Counted from the first letter of the stretch, positions 43,401 to 52,800 are shown. The stretch is 64,000 nucleotides of DNA from Gemmatimonas sp. (GCF_031426495.1 NZ_JANPLK010000059.1:1-64000); one strand, 5' to 3'. Made by a program: numbers and translations. Notes: generated from the sequence alone by a model not told the origin.

Positions 43401-44188
43401 GCGGCGGGTGGTTCTTTAGCGACGCAGGTGATGTTCGTTCGGCGCGGCGTCAGCCGTCGCCGCCGTCGAGCGGTCCGTTTAGCAACGGCTTTCGCTTGGT
43501 AATCTCGAGCGGTAGTAGCGCTGCCCTCGGCGTCGGGTTTGGCGATGAGCAGTTTTCATCACTCGCCGGCGGCACCTTCCAGATGGGATCTGCCGACTGG
43601 CCGGCAATCCACGCGGTGACCCTGTCGGCTTTCAGGATTCAACGCACCGAAGTGACCCAGGGGCAATGGCGCGCCGTCATGGGGAATTCGCCGAGCTCCT
43701 TCACAGCCTGCGGGAATACTTGCCCTGTCGAGCAAGTGTCCGGTACCAACGTGCAACAATTCTTCAACCGACTCAATCAACAAGATCCTGGCAAAGGGTA
43801 TCGACTACCTACCGAGGCTGAATGGGAGTACGCAGCGCGCGCGGGAACCACGGGTGACCTGTACAACAATTTAGACGATGTCGAACCGCTCGGTTGGATT
43901 CAGTCGAACTCGGAACGGCGGACGCATGCAGCCGCCCAGAAGCTCCCGAACGGATGGGGACTCTTTGACATGTACGGCAACGTCTCTGAATGGGTAAGTG
44001 ACGAGTGGGAGCCTCGTTACCAAGCGTCGAGCCAAACGAACCCCACCGGCCCGGAGAGTGGGACACTGTTCCGTGTCACTCGAGGAGGCTCATGGAGGTT
44101 GAATTATGCGAGCTCGGCTTTCCGTGACTTCGCGTCGCTCGTTTTTGGAGATAGCGAAATCGGATTTCGCCTGGTGAGAAATCCGTGA
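40463..44188 (+). CDS. Giant lipoprotein: BIG2-like, lipase and two SUMF1-type domains
   Basis: 1,241 residues from ATG 40463. MPQIAKRVAHLACFAIVVA and ITESCGGGG form the lipoprotein signal. Residues 45-125 are a BIG2-like Ig domain (LRPGQSGALTAEARTSAGAL). Residues 310-590 are an alpha/beta lipase with FIHGLQ, nucleophile AHSMGGMVGG, DGIVPL and SSHLSIYSD. Two Ig-like repeats follow (to about 785). Two formylglycine-generating-enzyme (SUMF1/DUF323) folds end the protein, each with FRMGS or FQMGS, RLPTEAEWEYAARAGTTG and a GxRL/GFRLV end (about 795-1015 and 1020-1240). The essential Cys pair of true FGE is not visible, so these are probably binding domains. The base composition is noticeably less GC-rich than the neighbours. 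Confidence 0.85.
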   Translation: MPQIAKRVAHLACFAIVVAITESCGGGGDRATSPVTTPNGSQTVATVAVRPETLQLRPGQSGALTAEARTSAGALIGSAVDWTSEAPSVASVGASGTVTAVTPGRSRITARAGGVSGGAWVFVVRPDTVSAVTTTSDTIRLVVGGGSSVSVSPNTFPVGTRVRVEEMTVSESGTTSPMLRLSMTYPPLLSSAHIRETNASLVPGSIAVKVVIPGVIAAGAAIKVVATDAVTSAAQTVIGLSDAVVSTVDASGRIASEVQSTLRIIPENAALAARLSSIVLSVVPDPTPEGRGYALYRAGTAGKTITYAGTKIPLVFIHGLQVGKQVLSQFDSWYPDNAGEMWTPLLSRIRDDAILSAVFEPWIFRYPTYLPMTNSAAMLGTMISQRFNAKPVVVIAHSMGGMVGGVHLLNAGTASSVARMITLGTPFLGSPLAQSQGLFTGTCVALSSNSFYLGVAAGWTEAKLWPWIAGWSQGFQDLAPSSAVVGQFNNRLSEIASRVFAIGGTSSLGSGTSTEQGLLRLSSCVLDLNGRTPNDGIVPLTSSIPPALTNQATTPSSHLSIYSDPTAVNQIAASLNDWVSRTPASLSFSVQPPARTSVGAALPTIRVVISSLAGGVVGTATTAVALTLSPNTTGARLIGVSTKSAVNGVASFDGLSIDAVGTYSLVAAAGGLPNAGSSAVTVDPPAVAAKLAFVAPPSPSTTGSVLVPSVQVAIQSATGATVAGATNTITIAMLPSPGALGGTIARQAVNGVATFDNLSVSTAGSYTLTAASSGIAGATSPMFTVTSGTGNSGLGIGFGDEQFATIPAGSFRMGSANGDYDEQPIHTVTLSAFRMQKTEVTQAQWRSVMGNGIFAADTCDGNCPADGRSFDAVVQFIARLNQLNPGKTFRLPTEAEWEYAARAGTTGDFGGTGNIDQMGWYNLNAGLLIHGVAQKRPNDWGLYDMHGNLAEWVQDFHGIYPSNAVVNPTGPTSGFFRILRGGWFFSDAGDVRSARRQPSPPSSGPFSNGFRLVISSGSSAALGVGFGDEQFSSLAGGTFQMGSADWPAIHAVTLSAFRIQRTEVTQGQWRAVMGNSPSSFTACGNTCPVEQVSGTNVQQFFNRLNQQDPGKGYRLPTEAEWEYAARAGTTGDLYNNLDDVEPLGWIQSNSERRTHAAAQKLPNGWGLFDMYGNVSEWVSDEWEPRYQASSQTNPTGPESGTLFRVTRGGSWRLNYASSAFRDFASLVFGDSEIGFRLVRNP

Positions 44189-44336
44189 ATCACGCGACAG
44201 CCTTTGTGCACGCGTGGTAATGGCGCAACATAGGTCTATCGGGATGCGCTTATCCATGTCGCATACCCGAGTGTGCTGTCCCAGAGATTCGCAAGGATTA
44301 TCATCCACCCATACAGTAGTCGTGTACCGGACAGGG

Positions 44337-46016
44337 TCATCGAACGAAGCGTGCCTCGGTAGCACCAACTACGGGAAAACCGAGATTGCGAACGAGTATC
44401 CCTTCACCAGTGGACGTACTCAAGCGTATTACTTGCCCCGCAGCTGGATTCATCGGGTTCGTGGTGAAACCGTACATGACGCCGTCTGCAGAAGCGAGTC
44501 CGAAGACCCTCGAGAATCCACTTGAGTGACCCGGATCGATGCGTCGAGCGGAAAACGGCTCAAGCTCCAGCACGAACAAGACCGACGATGTCACCGAGGT
44601 CGAACTGACGTAGAATCGTCCATCCGCAGAGAATCCGATATCGCCGTCTGAGCCAAACCCGCTGCCGAGCGAACCAAGTTGTCGGGTCGAGGCGTTGCTG
44701 GTATTGACCTCTCGGATGGTACCATCGAGGGTCGCCAGTATCATTCTTCCGGTCGGTGAAACAGCAAGCGCATTCGCGACACGAAGTGACAGATTCAGTG
44801 ATCCGCGGTCGCTTGCGACAAGCGTGCCGAGGTCGACCTGATACAGCCGATCACTGGAGATTCCCCATAGCTCGCCTTCACGATCAATAGCGATATCGAA
44901 TAGACTAGGCCGAACTTCGTTTCCCATTCGGACGGTACCTAGAAGCCGATCCTGCGTGATTCCATTTGGATCGATGGCGTAAATGTCCGTCGGCGCAAGG
45001 TTATCTTGTGAGGAAGCGACGAGTACTTGGGGGGGCGTCGATCGCACTGCGTCGCTACAGATCCAAGGATCTCGTAGCTCGCCGCGACCGACCTCGCCGT
45101 TGCGGCGCTCGCGATCGTCCGTTACGTACTGGCCATCGACGCGCCGGGCCTGCATCCAGTATCCGGAGCATCCGGCGCCCTGTACCTGTGCCGACACTTG
45201 CAGTAGGAGCCCCGTAGGCGCTGTCGCAACTGCGCGAAATTCTCCAGTCGTGCTCCCGCCCGGGAGGAATTGCGGCCCAAAGCGAAACTGATAGGCGGGG
45301 CTTTGCACTGCTTCCACGCGTGCAATCTTCTCGATTTGAAAGAGCGCGCGAATCGGATCGCGGTAACCGATAGGGTCATCGTCGGGATAGACTGCGGTGT
45401 ATCCACGCCCGAGGTCCGCGCGAGCCTTCAACTCTAGATGAAGATGAGGCAGTGTCGCCGCACCTCCGGAGTGCCCGCTCAATCCAATGCGATCGCTGCG
45501 CGACAGTGGGGTTGCCCGGTCCGTACATCGCGCCGATACGCGACTTTGAGGTGCGCGGGGACATCGCCTCGACTCGGTGCGAAGGCGCTCATCGACCGAT
45601 TGCAGATGGGAGTACTGCGTATACGTCACTCCGACGAAGCCGTCGAGGCTGTGTCCCACAACGACGGTATTCCCGAACCCTTGATCTCCATCACCGTCTT
45701 CGCGAATCTCGACCAGCCAACCATTCGCGACAGCCCTAACAGGAGACCCGTCACCGACAGGGATATCAATCCCGGCATGATGATCTACGCTCTCGTCGCG
45801 TCGCTCACCGTATGTTTGGCTTATGAGCGACGGTATCGAGGACGTGAGCCACGAGATTGGCAGAGCATCTCGTATCGCGGCAGCCACCGGATCTGCAGGT
45901 TCGGTCGTTCCACCGCAGGCGGCAAGAACGAGCACAAAGACTGAAGCTATGGATCGTAAGAAGCTCACACTTTTGCGCGAGGGACTACCATGTCGGTGGA
46001 TTGACGTTCGCCGCAT
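44337..46016 (-). CDS. Lipoprotein M23 peptidase with beta-propeller-like tail
   Basis: About 559 residues from ATG 46016. RSIASVFVLVLAACGGTTEP is the lipoprotein signal. The M23/LytM domain has HHAGIDIPVGDGSPVRAVAN (H-x3-D) and TLPHLHLELKARADLGRG (H-x-H), so the zinc site is complete. An insert of about 30 residues separates the motifs. The C-terminal half (IDREGELWGISSDRLYQVDL, LAVSPTGRMILATLDGT) is propeller-like. Likely a cell-wall endopeptidase or adaptor. Codons upstream of 46016 in frame are not convincing as part of the gene. Confidence 0.7.
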   Translation of the reverse strand: MRRTSIHRHGSPSRKSVSFLRSIASVFVLVLAACGGTTEPADPVAAAIRDALPISWLTSSIPSLISQTYGERRDESVDHHAGIDIPVGDGSPVRAVANGWLVEIREDGDGDQGFGNTVVVGHSLDGFVGVTYTQYSHLQSVDERLRTESRRCPRAPQSRVSARCTDRATPLSRSDRIGLSGHSGGAATLPHLHLELKARADLGRGYTAVYPDDDPIGYRDPIRALFQIEKIARVEAVQSPAYQFRFGPQFLPGGSTTGEFRAVATAPTGLLLQVSAQVQGAGCSGYWMQARRVDGQYVTDDRERRNGEVGRGELRDPWICSDAVRSTPPQVLVASSQDNLAPTDIYAIDPNGITQDRLLGTVRMGNEVRPSLFDIAIDREGELWGISSDRLYQVDLGTLVASDRGSLNLSLRVANALAVSPTGRMILATLDGTIREVNTSNASTRQLGSLGSGFGSDGDIGFSADGRFYVSSTSVTSSVLFVLELEPFSARRIDPGHSSGFSRVFGLASADGVMYGFTTNPMNPAAGQVIRLSTSTGEGILVRNLGFPVVGATEARFVR

Positions 46017-46161
46017 GCCCGCGCGGTGAGGACGGGGCTCGACGCCACTTGCACTGGCTAGCAGTTTGGGATCACGAGATGGTAGAAACCCGGCAAGGAG
46101 CGATGGCCCCGGCATCGTCGAGAGTGCGCGCAGGCTTTTGCTTTCAATGCAGGCCATACTC

Positions 46162-46431
46162 TTAGGGCGCTCCGCTCGACGGCTGTCGCATTGCATCGGC
46201 CATCTTCTGCGCCAACATTGTGGTATCTTCGTCGACCAGACGCCTGCGATAGTCCATGATCGCGTGCACCGCCGCAATAATCCAGGGAATCGGTGCGAGG
46301 AATGAAAGGAAGATGGTTACGAGGAGCAAGAGAGCAAGCAAATAGAAGGCGGAGTTGAGTGCGAACGCCCCCCACTTTCGAGCGAGAATGAAGTACAGCG
46401 GAGAGAGAAATACGGCAGTGAGATACATCAT
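46162..46431 (-). CDS. Small membrane protein (89 aa)
   Basis: The ATG at 46431 (minus) has GAGGAGG about seven bases upstream, which decides the start. MMYLTAVFLSPLYFILARKW and NSAFYLLALLLLVTIFLSFL, then PIPWIIAAVHAIMDY, give two to three hydrophobic segments, a layout like YqaE or small DUF families. The soluble C-terminal tail is charged. Confidence 0.65.
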   Translation of the reverse strand: MMYLTAVFLSPLYFILARKWGAFALNSAFYLLALLLLVTIFLSFLAPIPWIIAAVHAIMDYRRRLVDEDTTMLAQKMADAMRQPSSGAP

Positions 46432-46620
46432 ATCGGAAGCCTCCTCTGCGTACAGAGATTCATCGTTGTTACCACGCAAACGAACATTTGACCGTTAGTC
46501 ATTCCGCCGTCCGACAAGGTGCAAGCGATGCTGGCTGGCGCACGGGGCGAACGATGCGTCGCTCAGACCTCGGCGTTCGACCAGCGTACGATCAATTGGG
46601 TTGTCGCACGGGAGCTCTAA

Positions 46621-47829
46621 TCATGGATGCGAGACACCAAAGTCATACAATCGTGCCGCTCCAGCCGTCCCCTGTCCCCCGGGACTTGCCGGGAAGAATG
46701 CGTACTCGCCAGGTGCGAGCACCGCGTTCGGAACGACCCGATAGACTCCAGTTCGGAGCTTGGTAAACGTGAACGGAACGGCATACTTCGCGTCCGTCCC
46801 CGACTGCGCCCCAAAGGCGTTTGCAGAGGCCGTGGTGACTTCTCTCTGCTGAGCGCGCTCATCAAGCCGCATCAACACGAATTGATTGGGGCTTGTCAAT
46901 GAGGCACCCCACGGCACTCCCGCGCCGCCCAGTGTCGCCTGCGACTTTTCGAATACAAAATAGAACTCGGCGCTGCCATCTCTTGTTTGTATCGATGCAT
47001 GTCCGTTTTGGATCACCGCCTTGAACTTCATCTTGGCGATTCCGTAGGTCAGCGCTGAACCGACCATATTGCTCGTCTTGCCGGCGGTGTATGAGTTTGG
47101 CTCGAGCGACGACAGCGACAGGTCTGACACTCTTAAATAGATGCCTGGCTCAGACGGGATAGTCGCGAGCAGCGTTTTGGAAGCCCTCGACGTTGGCGCA
47201 ACTGATCGCGCCACCACGGTATCGGATCGTTTAGGCGCGCTCACAGTGGAAGGCGAGGAGGGAATTGGAGTACTGTGAGCGGGCTTGGAGGTGGGCGGTG
47301 GCGCAGTCGCGACAACCGGGATGTCCGCAAGCGGCGGTGCCATCATGGCCTTGATTAAGCTCGTTGGTACTTTGCTTTGATTCAGACGCACCATGCCGGC
47401 CGCGCTCATGTCGAAGCCGAGGCGCGTCGTCCGCATCTTCAAGTTGATCAGTTCTGGGTCAACCCTGCTCGATACCAGCAGAACAATGTCTTCATTCTTG
47501 AGCACTTCGTCTTGGGTTCCCGGGACGATACTCGCGTTACCGTTCGCCCTGCCCGCTTGCAGTGCAGTGATCATCTCGCGGATGACTTTCCAGTGTACTT
47601 CGCTCTTTACCAGCCGGACAATGCCCGGGGCGGTGACATCGAAGCCCGGACGCGTTCCGAGAATCTTGGCGACAATAAGGTCGCGTGAGAGGTCGCCTTT
47701 CACCATCTGAATGACGTCGTCGTTCGAGAGGACCTCTGCGGCACCCTGCGCGCGAATGTCGCCGGCGCCGAGAACGAGGGTCGCGATGACGACGACCCTA
47801 GCATTGTGGTGAGAGGCGAGCAGCCGCAT
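46621..47829 (-). CDS. Exported protein with two internal repeats
   Basis: 402 residues from ATG 47829. MRLLASHHNARVVVIATLVL and GAGDIRA form the signal. Two repeats follow, LSNDDVIQMVKGDLSRDLIV ... GFDVTAPGIVRLVKSEV and LKNEDIVLLVSSRVDPELIN ... GFDMSAAGMVRLNQSKV. These are a known helical repeat in exported proteins of unknown function. A Pro/Ser linker and a beta domain follow. The gene is divergent from the SARP-like regulator at 48162, sharing a 330-bp promoter region. Confidence 0.65.
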   Translation of the reverse strand: MRLLASHHNARVVVIATLVLGAGDIRAQGAAEVLSNDDVIQMVKGDLSRDLIVAKILGTRPGFDVTAPGIVRLVKSEVHWKVIREMITALQAGRANGNASIVPGTQDEVLKNEDIVLLVSSRVDPELINLKMRTTRLGFDMSAAGMVRLNQSKVPTSLIKAMMAPPLADIPVVATAPPPTSKPAHSTPIPSSPSTVSAPKRSDTVVARSVAPTSRASKTLLATIPSEPGIYLRVSDLSLSSLEPNSYTAGKTSNMVGSALTYGIAKMKFKAVIQNGHASIQTRDGSAEFYFVFEKSQATLGGAGVPWGASLTSPNQFVLMRLDERAQQREVTTASANAFGAQSGTDAKYAVPFTFTKLRTGVYRVVPNAVLAPGEYAFFPASPGGQGTAGAARLYDFGVSHP

Positions 47830-48161
47830 AGTGTTATCGCTCAACGTGATGGGAAGCGCCGGTCTTACCAGCGGCCAGACTACGCCTCGATCGTCCGAGT
47901 TCTCACGCACGGACGTCGTGACCGAACGCCAACGATTGATTCTCCGTGCGCGGTTCCCCTTCAATGTTCATTGGCGCCGTCTACCAGGCGTCTACCGGCC
48001 GATATCTCATTCTCGAGCAACGAATTCCCGAGAAATGGCTTGCTGATAGGCCCTCAGCCCTATACCGTCGTTGGACCTCACGCACGGACCCATTGACCGA
48101 CGGTTAGTGACCGCGTGGTTCTCGCACGAGGAGACCTTTAGATTCCGTCTACCGAGCGTCT
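47830..48161 (+). promoter_or_regulatory. Divergent promoter region with SARP-like heptamer direct repeats
   Basis: GTCTACC at 47979-47985 and 47990-47996 and GTCTACC at 48147-48153 with GTCTATG at 48158-48164. In each pair the heptamers are spaced four bases apart, an 11-bp period as at SARP-regulator binding sites. The second pair overlaps the ATG of the SARP-like gene, suggesting autoregulation. GAGGAG at 48129 is a possible ribosome site, but is far from the ATG. Confidence 0.55.
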
Positions 48162-51100
48162 ATGAACACGTTCGTACAAAATGATTCTGGGCCAGAAGGT
48201 CCCACTTCTCAGCTTCCCTCGCTGCATCTGATCACGCTGGGGGCGCTGCGCTTGGTGGCCTCCTCCCCCTCGGGCGATGTTGTGCTCTACGACGGCGCCA
48301 ACAAGGCGCTCGCGCTCTTCACCTATCTCGCTTGCGCCCCAGGTCGAGGTGCCACTCGGGCCCACCTTCAGGAGCTACTTTGGGAGCGACAGTCGCCCGA
48401 AGCGGCGCAGCAGTCGCTCCGCACCTACCTTTGGAAGCTGCGGAAGCTCTTGCCACCAAACTCGATCACGGGCGACGAGTTCGTTGTTCTCAGCATTGAC
48501 TGTCAGGTAGACCGCGATGCGCTCCTCGAGGCCGCGAACCGCGGGGACGCCGGCGCCGTCGTCCAACGATTTACGGGCGATTTCTTCCCGTCGCACGCCC
48601 AACCGGACAGTCCGCAGTTCGACGCGTGGGTACAAAGCGAACGGCTTCGCTTGCGCGACATCTTCTCGCGCTGTGTGGAGCGGGTCGTAACCGATGCCGT
48701 AGACGGTGGTGAGTTTCGCCAGGCGATCGAAGTTGCGCGACGGCTTCGCGACGTGGACCCGCTCGACGAACGCGGCTGGCGGCCGCTATTGAACGCATTG
48801 CTGGTCTCCGGAGACTCGGTCAATGCCGCGAACGAGAGCGCCGTGTTGGTTCGGGCGCTGGCTGCCGACGATCAGGAGCCGCTGCCAGCCACAACGTCGC
48901 TGCTGAACGCCATTGCGCGCATGGCGCGCCGCGAAGACTCGGCAGTGGTCGGCGTCGATTTCTATGTGACTCCACTCATCGCGAGAGATCGGGAGTTTTC
49001 GCAGCTGCTTGCCTCTTGGCTACGCGTGCGCGCCGACTCCTTCGCCCACGTGCATGTGCACGGAGTAGCCGGGGTTGGCAAGTCGCGATTACTCGACGAC
49101 TTCGCCTCGCGCCTTCTGCGCGATCGCGCCGTCGTGGTCAGAGCACGTACGGACATCGGTCGCCGAACGCTGCCGTACGCTTTCGTCGGCACAATCGCCG
49201 CACAGTTGGCAGCGCGGCGCGGGGCAGCGGCGATATCACCGGGTAGCAAGTGTGCGCTGCTCGCAGTCAATCCAGCGCTCTCAAACTATTTCAGCGGTGA
49301 GCCAGATTCCTCGACTGGCGCGGACGCGTTACGCCGACGCACCCTTGCCGTCAGCGAGCTAGTGACGGCGGTGTCTGATGAACAGCCTCTCGCGATCCTG
49401 CTCGACGATATGCAATGGGCGGACACGGCCTCCTGCGCGGTGCTCGCGGGCTCGATCTCCGCATCCGAGACGACATCCTGCCTGCTAATCACCGCAGGAC
49501 GCGAGGAGCTTCCGGCGGTGTTTTCGGAGAGTCGCTGTGACGAAATCACCCTGAATGGGCTCAACGGCGACGCCTTGATCGACTTGCTTCAGAGCTTGGC
49601 GACACTTCCGGATCTGGAGTGGGCCAACGAGTTCCCGCGACTACTTCATCAATCATCCGCTGGTTTGCCGCTTCAGGTCTTTGACGCACTTCGCTTGGCG
49701 ACGGAGCGGGGTCTACTCGGGCGGGATCGACAGACGTGGGTCTGCTCAGAGCCAGCTGCGCTCGCTGAGATGCTTCTGGCGGGCTCTGCTCTGCCTCGAC
49801 GCATCCGCGCCCTGAGTGCAACGCAACGGGAGGCACTGCTCCAACTCGCGGTAGCCGGTGAGCCCTGCGACGTAGGGCTATTGCGATCTCGGGATGTGGC
49901 TTCCACCTCGGATGTCGAGGCCGATTTGGTTCGCCTTGAACGGCTGGGTTACGTCAGCATGATCGATTCTTGCTGGTGTGTCGCGCATGATGCGATAGGT
50001 GAGGTGATAGTCGGCTTGAGTTCCGATGCGGCTGTTGCTTTGGCACACGAGTCGCTTGGCCGAGGCATTCTCGCGGCGATACCTCCCACGCTGGATTCCT
50101 TCACGCGCCATTCGCTGCGCGCGGTCGTGAATCATGCCGTTGAAGCACGATCCATGGATCTTCTGCGCGAATCATTTGGTCGATACCTGTTGGTTACCCG
50201 TGCACAAAGGGATCGGAGTCCCCTGCCCCTCATCGCGGATGAAGCACTTGGCAATCCAGGGGTCGGGAGCAAGCGATCGCTCCTGATCTCTTCATTGACC
50301 GTGAGACGTCGACTTGCCGACATGGCGCGTATCCGATGGAGAGGCGCTGCGGCCGCTACCGGAATCGCGGTTGCGGCAGGGCTGCTTGGTGCGCTCGCGG
50401 TAACGCGTCCGACGCCAGTACCGATAGACGGCTACCTCGCATTCCTCGCACCTGGCAGCGCCGGCGTCACTACCGTCCGCGAGGTGCCCCTTCGATCGCA
50501 AGACTGGCCGCTGGAGAAAGTCGTCGACACCGAGGACGCGCGCGATTTGGTGACTCTGCCAAACGATCCGCTCAGCTACAACGCCGTGCCAACGGGCGAG
50601 ACCACCGGTGAGTTCATCGGCTCGCTGGCCCAGTCCGATTCCGGCACGATCGACCTTTACCTGTTCCGGCCAGGACGCGCGCCGCAGCGACTTACCGCTG
50701 CCCGCGGCGATGACGTCGACCCGAGTCTGTCGCCTGACGGACGGCAAGTCGCCTTCGCATCGGCTCGCTGGAGTGCTGTTGCGTCTCGGAGCATTGCGAT
50801 TCTCGATCGGCGCACGCTTGCCGTTAAGCGCTTGACCGACGCGGCTGGTTCTGACGAGGCACCAAGCTGGAGCCCAGACGGACGACGCATCGCCTTCACC
50901 CGGCGCGGGCTAGCGGGGGAGCGTCTGTGTATCGCGACAGTTGACGGGCAGTCGGTGGTTTGTCCGCGAGAGTTTGCGAGCCACGAAGTGGTGCGGACAC
51001 TCGCATGGCATGACGAGAGTATCGTATTCGCAACAGTAGACCGAATGTACGCGCGGGTGCACGTTGACTCAGCGACGATGACCGTCCTTGATTCCGGAAC

Positions 51101-52304
51101 GGCCAACAGAACCGTGTCGCCTGATGGACGATGGCTTGCTGTAGAGCGGTCGGCGTCACGACAGGGTGACGTATCCACCTGTGAGATTTCGCCTGCGGCC
51201 GCGCCTTCGCTTCGCCGCTCCGTGCATTTCACAACTGGAAAATCTTCCGGATGTCCGCCATTCCTCTGGAGTCGTGCTCGACGCGATCTCCGCATGGTGA
51301 CCGAGATCCAGATCGACACGATTCGATCAGGCCCCTTCGTGGCCGTGCCGTATCGGTTGACGGCCCGTGCACGTCGCGCGGGCGTTACGGGCCGCAGCGA
51401 TCATATCACTTGGAGCACATCCGATTCCACGATCGCTGCCATCGACTCCACCGGGGTACTTGAGCCTCGGCGTGCTGGGGTCGTCCTTGTTCGTGCCTCA
51501 TATGGAGGATGGCGTACCGATAGCATTGTGGCGTCTCTTGTAGTCTCGAACGCGCGAGTCCTACTGTCGGAAGGCTGGCGCAATGATATCGGACAGCGCT
51601 GGAAACAATTCGGAATGCCGACGCCGCAGACTGTGGCGCTCTCCGATGGCGTACGTGGTTTTCTGAACAATGGTGATGGCATCTTTCAGTCCGGCGTTCA
51701 TTCGCGCTCGAGCTTTCCGATTGACGGTGGCTTGGCGATCGAGACGTGGGTTTCTGCGGCGATCACCATGGATCGTTGGCAGGTCGTTCGGCTCGGCATC
51801 TTTACGGACATCGATAGTGTCGGACTTTCTCGGTGGAATCATGTCGACGGCTGGGCCTTCGCCCCCGGACGCGAAGCGCTTGCTACTTGCGAGTTTCAGT
51901 ACCCGTCGGGAAGCGAGGGCACGCAATCGTATAGCGAGCGATTTATGGCTGCTTCGCAGCAGCTGCCGGCACCGGCGAGTTGGAGGAGCGGAGAGCGGAT
52001 CGGTGTCGTTCTGCAGCTCTTGCCGGACGGAAGATGTGGTGTTGCCATCAACGGGCAGGTGGTCGGGTATTCTTCGAACGGCAGTCCGACTCGAACCCAT
52101 TCGGCTCACGTGTTCATTTATGGAAATAGCCCGGGCACTCGGGTCGTAACAGGTCCGCTCACCGTTTCTGCAGGAGTTGTCCCGGGGATTCAGTGGAACG
52201 GTGCACCTAAGAGGGTGGTCTCACCTTCGTCTGGACAGACCCACGCCGCTACTGGAGACAGGCCCGGCTACCCAGGCACCACGAATCTCAAGCAGATCCC
52301 GTAG
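48162..52304 (+). CDS. Membrane-spanning SARP/BTAD regulator with ATPase and propeller domains
   Basis: 1,380 residues from ATG 48162. N-terminal OmpR-type winged helix of SARP regulators (LHLITLGALRLVASSPSGDV, LLWERQSPEAAQQSLRTYLW). BTAD helical repeat to about 250. AAA/STAND ATPase with Walker A GVAGVGKS at 301-308 and Walker B LAILLDDMQWAD near 410. One transmembrane helix at about 729-748. Extracytoplasmic TolB-like repeats follow (DPSLSPDGRQVAFAS, APSWSPDGRRIAFTR), then a BIG2-like Ig domain (ITWSTSDSTIAAIDSTGVL) and a C-terminal beta domain. It would sense outside ligands and act on DNA inside, as a one-component transmembrane activator. The 11-bp heptamer repeats upstream fit its own binding. 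Confidence 0.8.
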   Translation: MNTFVQNDSGPEGPTSQLPSLHLITLGALRLVASSPSGDVVLYDGANKALALFTYLACAPGRGATRAHLQELLWERQSPEAAQQSLRTYLWKLRKLLPPNSITGDEFVVLSIDCQVDRDALLEAANRGDAGAVVQRFTGDFFPSHAQPDSPQFDAWVQSERLRLRDIFSRCVERVVTDAVDGGEFRQAIEVARRLRDVDPLDERGWRPLLNALLVSGDSVNAANESAVLVRALAADDQEPLPATTSLLNAIARMARREDSAVVGVDFYVTPLIARDREFSQLLASWLRVRADSFAHVHVHGVAGVGKSRLLDDFASRLLRDRAVVVRARTDIGRRTLPYAFVGTIAAQLAARRGAAAISPGSKCALLAVNPALSNYFSGEPDSSTGADALRRRTLAVSELVTAVSDEQPLAILLDDMQWADTASCAVLAGSISASETTSCLLITAGREELPAVFSESRCDEITLNGLNGDALIDLLQSLATLPDLEWANEFPRLLHQSSAGLPLQVFDALRLATERGLLGRDRQTWVCSEPAALAEMLLAGSALPRRIRALSATQREALLQLAVAGEPCDVGLLRSRDVASTSDVEADLVRLERLGYVSMIDSCWCVAHDAIGEVIVGLSSDAAVALAHESLGRGILAAIPPTLDSFTRHSLRAVVNHAVEARSMDLLRESFGRYLLVTRAQRDRSPLPLIADEALGNPGVGSKRSLLISSLTVRRRLADMARIRWRGAAAATGIAVAAGLLGALAVTRPTPVPIDGYLAFLAPGSAGVTTVREVPLRSQDWPLEKVVDTEDARDLVTLPNDPLSYNAVPTGETTGEFIGSLAQSDSGTIDLYLFRPGRAPQRLTAARGDDVDPSLSPDGRQVAFASARWSAVASRSIAILDRRTLAVKRLTDAAGSDEAPSWSPDGRRIAFTRRGLAGERLCIATVDGQSVVCPREFASHEVVRTLAWHDESIVFATVDRMYARVHVDSATMTVLDSGTANRTVSPDGRWLAVERSASRQGDVSTCEISPAAAPSLRRSVHFTTGKSSGCPPFLWSRARRDLRMVTEIQIDTIRSGPFVAVPYRLTARARRAGVTGRSDHITWSTSDSTIAAIDSTGVLEPRRAGVVLVRASYGGWRTDSIVASLVVSNARVLLSEGWRNDIGQRWKQFGMPTPQTVALSDGVRGFLNNGDGIFQSGVHSRSSFPIDGGLAIETWVSAAITMDRWQVVRLGIFTDIDSVGLSRWNHVDGWAFAPGREALATCEFQYPSGSEGTQSYSERFMAASQQLPAPASWRSGERIGVVLQLLPDGRCGVAINGQVVGYSSNGSPTRTHSAHVFIYGNSPGTRVVTGPLTVSAGVVPGIQWNGAPKRVVSPSSGQTHAATGDRPGYPGTTNLKQIP

Positions 52305-52491
52305 GATAGGCGGGGCCGTCATCCAGCCACGCCCCGCTCAACAACTCCGCCTGCTCCAGCACCGTCTGCGTCGCCCGCTCCTGCTCGTCCGGCGAAAACG
52401 CGTACTTCCGCAGAATCCGCTTCACCAGCACTCGAACCTGCGCGTGCACGTTTTCGCGCATCTCCCAATCAATCGTCACGTTGCCACGCAC
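52288..52491 (-). pseudogene. hsdR: C-terminal fragment of type I restriction subunit HsdR
   Basis: GTG 52491 (minus) gives VRGNVTIDWEMRENVHAQVR, then VLVKRILRKYAFSPDEQERA. This corresponds to the C-terminal helical end of HsdR proteins. The upstream part stops at a TAA, so only 67 residues remain of about 1,000. It overlaps the 3' end of the regulator gene by 17 bases. Confidence 0.6.
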
Positions 52492-52605
52492 CGTACCGAC
52501 CAGCGCGCGCGATTACCCGCAACTGATCGTCACCCAGCACCTGCGCGGCGCTGTCGTTCACTTCGAGTGCGTCGGTAGCGAGCAGGTCTGGGATGCATCG
52601 TTCCC

Positions 52606-52800
52606 GTGGTTGAGAGTCGCCGCCAAGTCTCGGCGAACGGCGGGGTGCAGGCCCGGTGGCGCGCCGACGGCAAGGAGCTGCTGTTCCTGTCCCTGGACGG
52701 CAAAGTGATGGGCGCGGCCGTAGTGCCTGGGCCGACGCCCCAGTTCCGGGCGCCAACCGTGCTTTTTGAATCGCTGCTAAAAAGCCCCAGTGGCCTCAGT
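52606..52800 (+). pseudogene. C-terminal fragment of a TolB-like/WD40-like protein
   Basis: VSANGGVQARWRADGKELLF and SLDGKVMGAAVVPGPTPQF, then RAPTVLFES, match the end of PD40-type propellers attached to Ser/Thr kinases. A TAG lies in frame just upstream at 52576, and after 52800 the similarity ends. Only a fragment. Confidence 0.5.
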
